Part shown: positions 49,427 to 58,689 of the stretch, one piece after another | How the letters are laid out: each line of letters starts with the position of its first letter | How positions within the stretch are numbered: the first letter of the stretch is position 1 | Assembly: GCA_964035575.1 (NCBI GenBank) | Contig: OZ037866.1 | Coordinates: 496,001 to 560,000, forward strand | DNA: 64,000 nucleotides | Source: Rhynchopus sp. YZ270_cl-10 | Taxonomy: Eukaryota > Euglenozoa > Diplonemea > Diplonemida > Diplonemidae | Direction: 5' to 3' | The notes under the pieces: generated by a model | The model's database searches: none | What the model saw: the letters and a program-made list of their open reading frames with translations, nothing else | Told to the model about the DNA's origin: nothing | Position numbers and translations under genes: made by a program

Positions 49427-50938
49427 ATGAAAAAGAACCCCGAACACCCCCTTCTGCGGGAGGTGTGTCCCCTGCGGGGGACTCGGACACGAAGCGAACC
49501 GCCCCTCAACCGGGAGCAGCACCGTCTGCGGACGTGCCCCCCTGCACTTCAATTGAGCAGAGCCAAAGAACAACCCATACTTCACAAAAAACCTCTACAT
49601 CGCGTCGAGCACCCTCTTCGAATGCGCCCCCCTGCACTTCAAGTGAGCAGAGACATAGAACATCCCCTACATCGCGTCGAGCACCCTGTTCGAATGCGCC
49701 CCCCTGTACTTCAAGTGTGCAGAGACAGCAACCGCGCTGCGGCGAACCCCCTGCGGGGGAGACAAACACAATTGAACGTCGACAATCGCGCTGCGGCGAG
49801 CCCCCTGCGAGGGAGACACACACAACTGAACGAGAACAATCGCGCTGCGGCGAATCTCCTGCGGGAGTCGAACCCCCTGCGGGGGATAAAAGCAGAGCCT
49901 GCTGCGAAGAACCAGGATGGACAGATTCCACCGCCACTGTTACGAGACGTCACGCCCCCAAGGAGCGAACAGAGCCAATTCCCGCAGTACACCTACTCCA
50001 TGCCGGAGCGGCGGCGGGTAGAGAGTCGCTTGTTTGCAGAGAGAGACGGGAAGGCACTCGGACGCACCATCAAGGAGCTCATCCCCTGGCACCGGGTGTC
50101 CCACTTCGCCACGGCACCGAGTGCGGCCGGCGAGAAGGAGAGAGTTTTCTACCATTTTCAAAACTGGAGACGAGGCAGAGTGGGGACGCCGGACCAGCTG
50201 GCCGTGCAATACGTGTGGAGCAAGCTAGGCACTGTAGCTCCTTCCACCGCGATTTCATACCTTTGCCGCATCGTGCTCAGGGCGCACGAGCTGGGGGAGA
50301 GAGGATACCGGACGCGGTTCCTCGCCGGCGCAAAGGCTTTGCTGCGTCGGTCATCCACTATGATCCGACCAGTGCAAGCCACGCCCCTCCAGCCCGCAGA
50401 AGCGCAGAAGACGCTCAGGCGACTGGCGGACAAGGGCCAGGGGAGGGCGGCAGCCTTGTTCGCGATTGCGTGGGTGGCCAGGGCACGTGTGTCGGACATC
50501 CGGTATGTGACGTCCCAGGACTGGGTGGAGCAGCAGAAGGACTTGCCTGCGGACGCGACCGAGGTGCACGTTTTTGCGAAGGAAAAAGCATGCAAGACTT
50601 GGCAGCCGTCCATTTTTCTTCCGGCGGGCCGCACAACAGCTGTTGCGGTAGCGTTCATGCGTACGCAGACCGGTGCGAGAGACGACCTGGTGTTCGGGGG
50701 AGATACCGACAGGTATGTGCGCTTGAAAGCGCAGATCCGGACCGCCATGGGCACGCACCACTGGTTGCACTCGATTCGTCGAGGCAGCATTCAGGAGGTG
50801 GAGAGCCGGGGGGTAGAGGCCCACGAGTTGCAGAAGCTCCTCCGTCACGCAGACCCACGCACGACCACCAGATACCTCCGCACCAACACGGAGCACCGGA
50901 GGAGGGTCGAAACCGCGATGACGCACACCCTGCAGTAA
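49427..50938 (+). CDS. Tyrosine recombinase, YR retrotransposon element 1
   Basis: Open frame of 503 residues. Residues 1-175 are low-complexity, built on repeated CGCTGCGGCGA and CCTGCGGGGGA phrases, so the functional protein may start near ATG 49999 (MPERRRVESRLFAERDGKAL). The catalytic domain shows the first Arg in VARARVSDIR (about 50476), the H-x-x-R box HSIRRGSIQ (50768), a second His in LLRHADPRTTTRYLR, and the nucleophile Tyr in that last string (about 50873). This enzyme would join the extrachromosomal circular cDNA to target DNA without target duplication. The frame is in phase with Gag across one TGA, and overlaps the -1 frame that continues into RT. Confidence 0.85.
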   Translation: MKKNPEHPLLREVCPLRGTRTRSEPPLNREQHRLRTCPPALQLSRAKEQPILHKKPLHRVEHPLRMRPPALQVSRDIEHPLHRVEHPVRMRPPVLQVCRDSNRAAANPLRGRQTQLNVDNRAAASPLRGRHTQLNENNRAAANLLRESNPLRGIKAEPAAKNQDGQIPPPLLRDVTPPRSEQSQFPQYTYSMPERRRVESRLFAERDGKALGRTIKELIPWHRVSHFATAPSAAGEKERVFYHFQNWRRGRVGTPDQLAVQYVWSKLGTVAPSTAISYLCRIVLRAHELGERGYRTRFLAGAKALLRRSSTMIRPVQATPLQPAEAQKTLRRLADKGQGRAAALFAIAWVARARVSDIRYVTSQDWVEQQKDLPADATEVHVFAKEKACKTWQPSIFLPAGRTTAVAVAFMRTQTGARDDLVFGGDTDRYVRLKAQIRTAMGTHHWLHSIRRGSIQEVESRGVEAHELQKLLRHADPRTTTRYLRTNTEHRRRVETAMTHTLQ

Positions 50939-50940
50939 GG

Positions 50941-52656
50941 GGGGGTGAGGTGGAGGCGTGGTTGGAGCGTTGGTCCACTCTGGACCGGTACCCGGTGGAC
51001 GAGGTCGTGCAGGACCCTCTGTCGGATGTTTTTTCTTCCTCTGCTTCTGTGTTTCTTTCGGGGTGTCATGCGTGGGAAGGTGAAAGGACGGCTGCTGCGA
51101 AGGAGCACAGACTAGATGATTTCCCGACGGGAGTGCTCAACCTGGCCGCTATTGCCGCTATGGCCGATGAGTGCCAGAAGCCTAAGGGATTCCTGCGCTG
51201 GTGCACAGAGGTGGCCATGTTTGATCAGTTCCTGATCGAATCGGTTCCGGTGCCTGGCCCCGCCTCCGACCTGAAGCCGTCGTATGTGGCGAAGTGTGTT
51301 GCGGCTGGGGTGATGCGCAAGCTGGGGCGAAACGACGAGAAGAAGGGGGTGGTAAAGCTCTTCGACGTGCCGAAGGCCGACCCCACCGTCCGGCGGATCA
51401 TCCTGGACGGCCGCCCGGTGAACTCCCGTTTGCCGCGCCCGCCGCGCCTCACACTGCCTAACATCCATGTTCTGGCCCGTCTGCTAGCAGACAAAGGTGC
51501 GCGCTGGGCCCAGGTGGTGGACATGCGGGGCTACTTCCATCAATTTCCTCTTTCTGATGATGTGTCTTCTTTCTTCGGTGTGCGGAACGGATCGACTTTC
51601 TTCCGGTGGCTGCGGCTGCCCATGGGATTCAGCTATGCGCCATACATCGCGCAGTCTACTTCGGAGATCCTGCTGGGTGCGTTGTGCGGGGTGTGGGCGG
51701 TAGTATATTTGGACGATATCCTGATTTTTGGCGTGACTGCAGAAGACGTGAAGGCCAGAGTGGCTTATGTGCGGGATCGGATCCTCAGGGCGCAGGGCGA
51801 GGTGAACGAGAGGAAGTCCTCGCCTCTGCCGATGCAGGTGATCGTGTTCTTGGGGATTGAGTGGGACCTTCGCCACGATACGTATGATCTCACGCAGGAG
51901 TGGAAAGCCGAAGCGGGCGTGAGGATGTCGAGCCTGCTGGAGAAAGACGAGGCGACATTGCGCGACTGGTGGAAGCTCTGCGGTCTCGTGTTCCGTATTG
52001 CATATGTGAGCAGGGTGAAGCTGTGTTTTTTGTGTGGGGTGCTGCAGTTTGTACGAACTTGGGCGACGCGTGTGGCCGCTGAAGAGTGCACATTCGACAC
52101 TGTGATCCAGTTAAGGACCGCTTGTCGCGAGCCGTGCCAGCAGCTTGCCGAGCAGTACCTCCTTTCGCCGAATTTTTTGACGGCAGCGCCTCACCCACCT
52201 ACGACGTGTTCGTGCGCTTTGTGGAGCGACGCATCCACCACTGGATGGGGCGTGGTGATGGATTCTGGGGGCCCACACGCTGAGGCCTCGTGGGGCCAGT
52301 GGGCGAAGGAAGGCACTTCGGGGGACATGTTTTTTCTGGAGCTCTTGGCCGCCGAGAAGGCGCTGACCGCGGCCACGACAGCAGGTCACCGAAATGTCGT
52401 ACTTTTCGTCGACAACAGCGCAGTGAAGCTTGTCCTGGAGAAAGGGCATAGCCTTTCCCGCAACGCCAACGAGGTTCTGCGCAGGGTATTCCACAGCCTA
52501 CGCTGCAAGGGCGCGGCTTTCCTCGTGCGTTGGATCTCGACGGACGTGATGCCGGCTGACCAGTGGTCGAGGAGGAAAGGGACGTCTGGCTATTGCACCA
52601 TTTCTTCTGTCCGCATTGGGGTCAGTCACAACAAAGATGGTTTTCTACCCCTTTAA
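50941..52656 (+). CDS. Reverse transcriptase / RNase H, YR retrotransposon element 1
   Basis: About 572 residues of conserved protein. The same frame is open back to 49465 through the whole recombinase gene, so the start is unresolved. Options are ATG 51160 or a -1 shift out of the YR frame. RT motifs: VVDMRGYFHQFPL, LRLPMGFSYAPYIAQ (about 51613) and the active-site box VVYLDDILIFG (about 51702). RNase H follows: LWSDASTTGWG (Asp about 52230), FFLELLAAEKAL (Glu), VLFVDNSAV (Asp about 52411), and DVMPADQWSR (last Asp about 52559). The protein ends soon after; no methyltransferase. The RT resembles DIRS-order RTs in motif spacing (inference). Confidence 0.9.
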   Translation, partial: GGEVEAWLERWSTLDRYPVDEVVQDPLSDVFSSSASVFLSGCHAWEGERTAAAKEHRLDDFPTGVLNLAAIAAMADECQKPKGFLRWCTEVAMFDQFLIESVPVPGPASDLKPSYVAKCVAAGVMRKLGRNDEKKGVVKLFDVPKADPTVRRIILDGRPVNSRLPRPPRLTLPNIHVLARLLADKGARWAQVVDMRGYFHQFPLSDDVSSFFGVRNGSTFFRWLRLPMGFSYAPYIAQSTSEILLGALCGVWAVVYLDDILIFGVTAEDVKARVAYVRDRILRAQGEVNERKSSPLPMQVIVFLGIEWDLRHDTYDLTQEWKAEAGVRMSSLLEKDEATLRDWWKLCGLVFRIAYVSRVKLCFLCGVLQFVRTWATRVAAEECTFDTVIQLRTACREPCQQLAEQYLLSPNFLTAAPHPPTTCSCALWSDASTTGWGVVMDSGGPHAEASWGQWAKEGTSGDMFFLELLAAEKALTAATTAGHRNVVLFVDNSAVKLVLEKGHSLSRNANEVLRRVFHSLRCKGAAFLVRWISTDVMPADQWSRRKGTSGYCTISSVRIGVSHNKDGFLPL

Positions 52657-52698
52657 TGGGCGGAATTGCGCGGAGGGGTGTGTTTCTCCTCCCCCGTA
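52657..52698 (+). promoter_or_regulatory. Junction phrase repeated before Gag and before B1
   Basis: GTGTGTTTCTCCTCCCCCGT plus ACGTTTTAC (52679-52707) repeats the phrase at 48288-48316. Element 2 has GTGTGTTTTCCTTCCCTCGT plus ACG at 53778-53800 and again at 57909-57931. Presence at both places in two diverged elements suggests a role in circle formation, priming or transcription. Confidence 0.5.
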
Positions 52699-52818
52699 CG
52701 TTTTACTTCACATCGGGTTTGTTTTTGGTTAGGGGGGGGGGGCTTTTTCTCTTCAACACAAACTTGTTTGACTTTGAGCAAAGAATAAAGACTGGTCTTT
52801 TTATCTTTCCGGACCCCC
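52699..52818 (+). repeat. Element 1 split repeat B1
   Basis: 120 bp from CGTTTTACTTCACATCGGGT to TTATCTTTCCGGACCCCC. It matches B2 at 53222-53341. Confidence 0.9.
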
Positions 52819-53221
52819 TCACAATCAAACTTGTTTGAGCAGCTTTGCTGCGGATTGGGGGGTTCGGATAAAAAGACATAAAAATAATAGCGACAATTCC
52901 TCTCACTTTTTGATATTTTCTACCACTTACTTACGGTAAGGTTGGAAGGGGACCGGGAATAAACAACACCTCCTTCATCAGGATTTTCAATTTTTGATTC
53001 CCTAGTCGGTGTGTTTCTCCTCCCCCGTACGTTTTTACACGATGTATGACCTGCACCCAGAAAAACACTATTCCTTTAAGAGGTCTAGGGAGCTGGGTGT
53101 GGTGTTAAACACCGGCGAAGTTCCGCAGGTCGTCGTGGAAGCGTACCGCGACTCGCGCCTCCCGGGGAAATATGCCCTCGAGACCGCTGAAGCCCTGACA
53201 GGGGAGGCTGCTACGGAGAAA
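52819..53221 (+). repeat. Element 1 split repeat A2
   Basis: 403 bp, appears identical to A1, including the Gag start codon. The Gag frame therefore reopens here and runs into B2. Confidence 0.9.
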
Positions 53222-53341
53222 CGTTTTACTTCACATCGGGTTTGTTTTTGGTTAGGGGGGGGGGGCTTTTTCTCTTCAACACAAACTTGTTTGACTTTGA
53301 GCAAAGAATAAAGACTGGTCTTTTTATCTTTCCGGACCCCC
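53222..53341 (+). repeat. Element 1 split repeat B2
   Basis: 120 bp copy of B1, followed at once by CCCTCT units. Confidence 0.9.
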
Positions 53342-53591
53342 CTCTCCCTCTCCCTCTCCCTCTCCCTCTCCCTCTCCCTCTCCCTCTCCCTCTCCCTCTC
53401 CCTCTCCCTCTCCCTCTCCCTCTCCCTCTCCCTCTCCCTCTCCCTCTCCCTCTCCCTCTCCCTCTCCCTCTCCCTCTCCCTCTCCCTCTCCCTCTCCCTC
53501 TCCCTCTCCCTCTCCCTCTCCCTCTCCCTCTCCCTCTCCCTCTCCCTCTCCCTCTCCCTCTCCCTCTCCCTCTCCCTCTCCCTCTCCCTCT
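53342..53591. repeat. (CCCTCT)n array between elements 1 and 2
   Basis: About 41 units. Together with 47195-48096 it shows that element 1 sits within one hexanucleotide array. Confidence 0.95.
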
Positions 53592-53802
53592 TCCCCAGTT
53601 AACTTGTTAAAGCAGCTTTGCTGCGACATGGGGAGATCTGGTGTTACTGTAGATGATAGTATAAGATGCTTTGGTCCATTTTTGCTTTTATTACCTCTTT
53701 GCTCTGCAAAGGTTGGAACGGGAAAGTCAAAACACACCACCTTCATCAGGAATTTTTCCACAAATTTGTTTCCCCGGTGTGTTTTCCTTCCCTCGTACGA
53801 AT

Positions 53803-54831
53803 ATGGACTTGACAGCTGAGTTTGAGGGGCGCAAGGCCTGTCACTTCAAGGTGAGTGAAGTGATGCGCGTATGTTGTGCGGGAGCGCCAGATGTGGTGAA
53901 GACGGCGCTGAAGGATTCCTTCTTGCCGGGGGACTACATCCTGGCAACCCTGGCAGGATTGGGGGGTGTGGTGACGGAGAGCGACCTGCGGCAATTGGTG
54001 ATTGAGGTCACCAGGTCGAATGAGGCGGCGTGGGAGAAGACGAAGCCCCGCCGTCTCGCCCTCTTTCTGGCCACGGTGAGGAACGGCCTTGGGGACGTGA
54101 CCTTTGCGCAGTTGCTGAGTGGCGAGGACGCGGCATCTTTCCCTTGCTCTGAGGACGTATCTTCTCCGAAGGCCTCTGTGGAGACAGAGGAGCAGGCAGT
54201 GGCGGCCGAGGCAGTGACGAAACGTTTTGTGTTTGCGCCGGTGGTACGCGAGACTGATGGGCAGGACCGCATCGCCGCTTTCGAGGCCGCACAGGACTTC
54301 CCAGACGACCAACCGGACGACCGCAGCGACATCCGCAGTGACGACATGGGGCCCGACGCTGAAACCGTGGCACTCAATCCGACGCGTTGGCAAGAACTCG
54401 ACAGGTTTGGCCAAACCGAACTGTTGGAGCAACTCGCAAAATACGTGCCTGATAAGGAAGGGGACACACGGGACGCGGCACGCGGAACTCTGAACCTGAT
54501 CCAGAAGATTCTGAAGGGGAAGAACATGGGGGACCTCCTCGTGATCCTCCTGGACGACCTGCTATGTGTGCACTACCGTTTCACGATGGGGCTGGAGGCG
54601 GCCAGGGCGTTCCGTTCCCGTACATCGATGGGCACTTCGACCACCCCCCAACGCCGTGCAGCGATGCTGGCAGCGACGGCAGCGAATGCGCGCTTTGCAG
54701 GCACGAAGAGACGCCATAGCACCACCTCCTCCAACAACTACAACGACAGGGGATCGAAGCGCACGAGGTTCGACCCATCGGCGACCTTCGGACGGAAAGG
54801 AGGCAAAGGGGGGAAGCCTTTTCGCCAGTAG
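53803..54831 (+). CDS. Gag-like protein, YR retrotransposon element 2
   Basis: 342 residues from ATG 53803 ([20 protein letters not shown]). Same two-part plan as element 1: an N-terminal block with [20 protein letters not shown], an acidic linker ([20 protein letters not shown]), then the second domain [40 protein letters not shown]. The tail is basic and Gly/Lys/Arg-rich ([14 protein letters not shown]). No zinc knuckle. Its 3' 266 nt overlap the YR frame, which lies in the +1 frame here, unlike element 1. Confidence 0.75.
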   Translation: MDLTAEFEGRKACHFKVSEVMRVCCAGAPDVVKTALKDSFLPGDYILATLAGLGGVVTESDLRQLVIEVTRSNEAAWEKTKPRRLALFLATVRNGLGDVTFAQLLSGEDAASFPCSEDVSSPKASVETEEQAVAAEAVTKRFVFAPVVRETDGQDRIAAFEAAQDFPDDQPDDRSDIRSDDMGPDAETVALNPTRWQELDRFGQTELLEQLAKYVPDKEGDTRDAARGTLNLIQKILKGKNMGDLLVILLDDLLCVHYRFTMGLEAARAFRSRTSMGTSTTPQRRAAMLAATAANARFAGTKRRHSTTSSNNYNDRGSKRTRFDPSATFGRKGGKGGKPFRQ

Positions 54832-56110
54832 CCACCACCGCGTCAACATCAACAACAACACCATCTACAACTCCGGGGGAAACAAGGGTCAAAATACTGG
54901 GTCGAACAGAACGAACTATGGGGTGAATCGACGTCAAAAATCACATCAACTACAACAAACAAAAAGGGACGAGGGACGACAGAAGGGAGAAAAGGGACGA
55001 ACAGGGACGAGGAACTCCCCAAGGAACTGGGTCACAGTGCGACAGAGCGACACGGGGCGAACAGGGCCGAAACTGGTGACGGACCCGGTGACCCCGCCCA
55101 AGGAGGTGCTGCCCCCACCACACCTACCGGAGCACATGTCGCTTGGGACGAGGAAGATGTCGCTGCAGAGGGCGAAAGCTGTGGAGGACTTGGTGTTTGC
55201 GGAACGAGACGGGAAGGTACTGGGGAAGCTGCTGCACCGGACGCTGGAATGGGACCAGCTCGGTCAGTTTGCGAACGCCCCGAAGTACCGGGCGGAGCAA
55301 GACCGGGTCTTCGACCGGTTTATGGAGTGGCGTGCGACGCAGCGCGACGGCCTCCCCCCCGACGACCTCATCATCGGCTACGCGCACAGGATGCTGGCAT
55401 CGGCTTCTCCGAAGACTGTACAGACCTACGTGGAGGTGATCGTGCGAAAGTCGCTGAGCATGGGCATGCGAGGAGTTCGAACGCGGAAGCTGCTGGAGGC
55501 AAAGAAAGGACTTATACGTTTGAGCACGATGATCCGCCCGCGACAGGCACCACCAATGACCACCACAGAAGCTTCAACTGCAATAGAGACGCTGTGGTCG
55601 CAAGGGAACAAGCCGGCTGCAGCACTGGCCGCGATTGCATGGGTATCGAGAGCTCGCGTGCCCGACCTGCGCTTCATCACGAAGGTAGATTGGAGGGAAT
55701 TCCGCTCGGACACACCGCAGAAGCTGGACACCGTGGGGGGGGAATTCTTTGCGCGGGAGAAAGGATGCAAGGGATGGCGGCCCCCCATCAACATGCCTCC
55801 AGGGAGACTGACTGCGGTAGCGGTGAGATTCATGCGAAGCATCAAGGACGAAAAACAGCTAGTCTTCGGCGGGAATTCAAATGTGTACGAAAGCCTGAAA
55901 CGTGCTATGAAGAAGGTGTTTCCCAACGCAGCATGGCTACATTCGTTACGACGGGGGGCGATCCAGGAGGTGGAGAAGACGGGAGTGGAAAGAAGCGAGC
56001 TGCGGGAGCTCCTCAGACACGCGAACGAAGCAGAGACGGTGCGTTACCTGAGGACGAACACACGGGGTCGACGAACGCTGGAGGCGAATCTGCTGTCTTC
56101 TCTTCAGTGA
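54566..56110 (+). CDS. Tyrosine recombinase, YR retrotransposon element 2
   Basis: Open frame of 514 residues. The first ~190 overlap Gag or are low complexity, so ATG 55136 (MSLGTRKMSLQRAKAVEDLV) is the likely protein start. LVFAERDGKVLGKLL corresponds to LFAERDGKALGRTI in element 1. Catalytic residues: Arg in VSRARVPDLR (about 55645), HSLRRGAIQ (55941), His in LLRHANEAETVRYLR and the Tyr of its end (about 56044). The end LLSSLQ-stop parallels MTHTLQ-stop of element 1. Confidence 0.85.
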   Translation: MCTTVSRWGWRRPGRSVPVHRWALRPPPNAVQRCWQRRQRMRALQARRDAIAPPPPTTTTTGDRSARGSTHRRPSDGKEAKGGSLFASSHHRVNINNNTIYNSGGNKGQNTGSNRTNYGVNRRQKSHQLQQTKRDEGRQKGEKGRTGTRNSPRNWVTVRQSDTGRTGPKLVTDPVTPPKEVLPPPHLPEHMSLGTRKMSLQRAKAVEDLVFAERDGKVLGKLLHRTLEWDQLGQFANAPKYRAEQDRVFDRFMEWRATQRDGLPPDDLIIGYAHRMLASASPKTVQTYVEVIVRKSLSMGMRGVRTRKLLEAKKGLIRLSTMIRPRQAPPMTTTEASTAIETLWSQGNKPAAALAAIAWVSRARVPDLRFITKVDWREFRSDTPQKLDTVGGEFFAREKGCKGWRPPINMPPGRLTAVAVRFMRSIKDEKQLVFGGNSNVYESLKRAMKKVFPNAAWLHSLRRGAIQEVEKTGVERSELRELLRHANEAETVRYLRTNTRGRRTLEANLLSSLQ

Positions 56111-56112
56111 TT

Positions 56113-57792
56113 CGGGGTCTGCAGGAGGGCTATCGGGGGATATTGGAGGAACATGAGAATGAGGTATCGGGTGAGCAGTCCGGAGAGTCTTCCCTGACGT
56201 GGCCCGATTTGGGTAAGCCACCCCCCAGACAGGCAAAGCTTGACTCCTTCCCGACCTCCACCATCAACGTGCAACGTCTGTCGCAACTGGCGACGGAAGC
56301 GGGTATGGACCCACATTTCGCAAGCTGGATGACGAACCCTAACGCTATTTCGGAGGTGAAGTCAGGCAAGATCCCCATCCCAGGACCGAAATCCAACCTC
56401 CCTCCCTCTTTTGTGTCGGCATGTTTGAAGGCTGGTGTCTGCATGAAGGTGACGAAACGTGAGTGTGTCCGCGGAGTGGTCAAGGTGTTTACGGTTCCGA
56501 AGTCTGATCCGCTGATTCACCGCACGGTGATTGACGGCCGTCCCATCAACTGCGTGATGCCAAAGCCCCCAAAGTTCCACCTCTTCGCCCCGCCGCACCT
56601 GTTCCACATCCTGAAGCACAGGAAGGCTACGTGGTTGGCAAAAATAGACCTGAAAGGATTCTTCCACCAACTTCCTATCCACAACAACGTCTCCTCTTTC
56701 TTCTGTTTTCGCGTCGGGCAAAGCTGGTACAGATGGACTCGGGTGCCGATGGGCTGGTCTGTGGCCCCCTACATAGCACAGAACACAGCGGAAGCGCTTG
56801 TGGGTAGAGCAGTGGGCGTGCGTGCGATGGTGTACTTGGACGACATCCTTGTCTTCGGAGAGTCTTGTGAAGGAGTTCAGGCATCGGTAGCAGGGATCCT
56901 GGAACGGTTCAGTTTTGCAGGAGCAGAAATAAACGAGAAGAAATCGTGCCTCAGCCCAGTGCGGACTTTGGAGTACATTGGTGTGGAGTGGTCACCTGAG
57001 CAGGGTGTATTGCGGTTTCCGAGCACGTGGAGGGAGAAGGTGATGCTGATTTTTGTTTCATTTGCGTCTGCGTGGAAGTTGTCGATTCGGCGCATATGGC
57101 AGATGGTGGGTATTGCTATGCGAGTGCTACATGTCCTGGGCGTTCCGCTGTGTCACTTCGACGCCATACTCCGGTGCCTCAGTGGGTGGTCCACGAAGAT
57201 CGTGAGAGGCGAACTGGACTGGGACGTAGAGGTGGTGATCCCGGATGACTTGCGGAGGGAGATGGCTGAGATTGTCGATGCTTTCGTGCGCCCCGTTCGG
57301 GATTTTTCATTGCCGGAGCCGGCTTCTGCATGGGACACGGTGGTGTGGACGGACGCGAGTACGACTGGTTGGGGCATTGTGTGGCAGCACCTGGACGATG
57401 CCGAGGCCGGGGCGGACTGGGGACAGTGGGTGCAGGCTGCGACGCACCGCGACATCTTCCTGCTGGAGGCAGAAGCTGCGATGAAGGGCATCAGAGCTGC
57501 ATTGGAGAGCGGTTCCTCAAAGAGTGGGACCCTCCTGCTGGTGGACAACGAGGGCTTGGCGCATGCGATCAGACGGGGACATACAAAGTCTCGTCTAGGG
57601 AACCTATTTTTACGTTATATTTTTTCTTTTGTGCAACCACACCACCTTCGTGTTGAGTGGATCGCCTCAGAGGAGAACAGCACTGCGGATCAGTTATCCC
57701 GGCGCACACATCTCTCTGAGGGAACGATAGCGGTACCGCTGTGTTGGGACCGTGTTCACAAGAAGGTTGATTCTTTTGGTTTTTCAGAGTGA
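56113..57792 (+). CDS. Reverse transcriptase / RNase H, YR retrotransposon element 2
   Basis: About 559 residues of conserved protein. The frame is open back to 55249, under the YR gene and in its -1 frame, as in element 1. RT: KVFTVPKSDPLIHRTVIDGR, LAKIDLKGFFHQLP, TRVPMGWSVAPYIAQ, MVYLDDILVFG (about 56830). RNase H: VVWTDASTTGWG, IFLLEAEAAMKGI, LLLVDNEGLA (about 57535), and ENSTADQLSRR (about 57676). It ends at a TGA shortly after, with no extra domain. No ATG precedes the conserved block closely, favouring frameshift expression or an internal Met (GMDPHFASW). Confidence 0.9.
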   Translation, partial: RGLQEGYRGILEEHENEVSGEQSGESSLTWPDLGKPPPRQAKLDSFPTSTINVQRLSQLATEAGMDPHFASWMTNPNAISEVKSGKIPIPGPKSNLPPSFVSACLKAGVCMKVTKRECVRGVVKVFTVPKSDPLIHRTVIDGRPINCVMPKPPKFHLFAPPHLFHILKHRKATWLAKIDLKGFFHQLPIHNNVSSFFCFRVGQSWYRWTRVPMGWSVAPYIAQNTAEALVGRAVGVRAMVYLDDILVFGESCEGVQASVAGILERFSFAGAEINEKKSCLSPVRTLEYIGVEWSPEQGVLRFPSTWREKVMLIFVSFASAWKLSIRRIWQMVGIAMRVLHVLGVPLCHFDAILRCLSGWSTKIVRGELDWDVEVVIPDDLRREMAEIVDAFVRPVRDFSLPEPASAWDTVVWTDASTTGWGIVWQHLDDAEAGADWGQWVQAATHRDIFLLEAEAAMKGIRAALESGSSKSGTLLLVDNEGLAHAIRRGHTKSRLGNLFLRYIFSFVQPHHLRVEWIASEENSTADQLSRRTHLSEGTIAVPLCWDRVHKKVDSFGFSE

Positions 57793-58018
57793 TATGCATT
57801 TGTGATTTCTTTTATTCTTTCTCTTTTTCTCTTGTCCTTTCTTCAAAAGAGTGTTGTGGTCGTACACATGTCAATCGGACTGGAAACGATGTACCAAAGC
57901 GGTATATGGTGTGTTTTCCTTCCCTCGTACGTCACAATAAACGAAACCCCTCCTCACATTGTTTTTGTTGCGCTTTCAGGACCTCATCGACGGATCACTA
58001 TTTGTACACCAGATCTCC

Positions 58019-58163
58019 TCCCCAGTTAACTTGTTAAAGCAGCTTTGCTGCGACATGGGGAGATCTGGTGTTACTGTAGATGATAGTATAAGATGCTTTG
58101 GTCCATTTTTGCTTTTATTACCTCTTTGCTCTGCAAAGGTTGGAACGGGAAAGTCAAAACACA
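58019..58163 (+). repeat. Element 2 split repeat A2 (truncated by gap)
   Basis: 145 bp identical by eye to 53592-53736, including GCAGCTTTGCTGCGACATGG. The rest lies in the gap. Confidence 0.85.
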
Positions 58164-58363
58164 NNNNNNNNNNNNNNNNNNNNNNNNNNNNNNNNNNNNN
58201 NNNNNNNNNNNNNNNNNNNNNNNNNNNNNNNNNNNNNNNNNNNNNNNNNNNNNNNNNNNNNNNNNNNNNNNNNNNNNNNNNNNNNNNNNNNNNNNNNNNN
58301 NNNNNNNNNNNNNNNNNNNNNNNNNNNNNNNNNNNNNNNNNNNNNNNNNNNNNNNNNNNNNNN
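58164..58363. other. Assembly gap, 200 N
   Basis: A run of exactly 200 N. It hides the rest of A2 and B2 of element 2, any CT array, and the 5' part of the next solo unit. The round number suggests a placeholder length. Confidence 0.98.
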
Positions 58364-58557
58364 CAAATTCACCACACCATCTTCATCAGATTTTTTGTTG
58401 GAATTTGTTTTGGGTTGTTTCGGCTTCCACATTCGCCCCCCTCATCGTAGCGCCTATTTCGAGATAAAAGTATCCCCCTTCCCTCCTCTCCGTTTTCATC
58501 ATTGCTGTTCGCCCTTCGCGGGTCTTTTAGGTACTCTCTATCTATCTCAGATCTCCC
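58364..58557 (+). repeat. Solo A+B unit, family 3, copy 2 (5' part in gap)
   Basis: From CACCACACCATCTTCATCAG to CTCAGATCTCCC, matching 47003-47194. Followed by about 30 bp of irregular CCCTCT. Confidence 0.8.
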
Positions 58558-58689
58558 CCTCTCCCTCCTCCCTCTCCCTCTCCCTCTCCGTCATCAGGCG
58601 GTTGCAGGTTCGTGTCCTGCCACGGTTTGCCACCTCCTCCGGCAGCTGCAGCATCGGACTTACCTGGCGCAGTTACGGGCGGCGATCGG

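Larger units (their letters stand above)
48097..53341 (+). mobile_element. YR retrotransposon element 1 with split direct repeats (intact)
   Basis: 5,245 bp, (CCCTCT)n on both sides. Structure: A1 (48097-48499), Gag, YR, RT/RNase H, B1 (52699-52818), A2 (52819-53221), B2 (53222-53341). A1/A2 and B1/B2 look identical by eye. The A1...B1-A2-B2 order is the split-direct-repeat form known from Ngaro/PAT-type members of the DIRS order. There are no LTRs, no integrase and no target duplication. All three frames are open and the repeats are identical, so the copy looks recent and perhaps active. No methyltransferase or hydrolase domain is seen. A short phrase, GTGTGTTTCTCCTCCCCCGTACGTTTTAC, occurs both before the Gag ATG (48288) and at the B1 edge (52679). 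Confidence 0.9.
53592..58163 (+). mobile_element. YR retrotransposon element 2 (right end lost in assembly gap)
   Basis: Starts TCCCCAGTTAACTTGTTAAA just after CCCTCT units. The same 145 bp recur at 58019-58163 up to the gap and are taken as A2. Between them lie Gag, YR and RT/RNase H, all open. B1 must end at about 58018 (GTACACCAGATCTCC) but its left edge cannot be set without B2. Proteins match element 1 in order and motifs but are strongly diverged, so this is a second family. All coding parts look intact. Confidence 0.85.

Noticed and set aside
52657..53221. Additional functional Gag gene at 53009-53311
   Set aside because: It is the 60-codon Gag start carried by repeat A2, which then runs into B2; it is not a complete gene.
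48097..53341. LTR (gypsy or copia) retrotransposon
   Set aside because: No long terminal repeats, protease or DDE integrase. A tyrosine recombinase is present and repeats are in split A1...B1-A2-B2 order.
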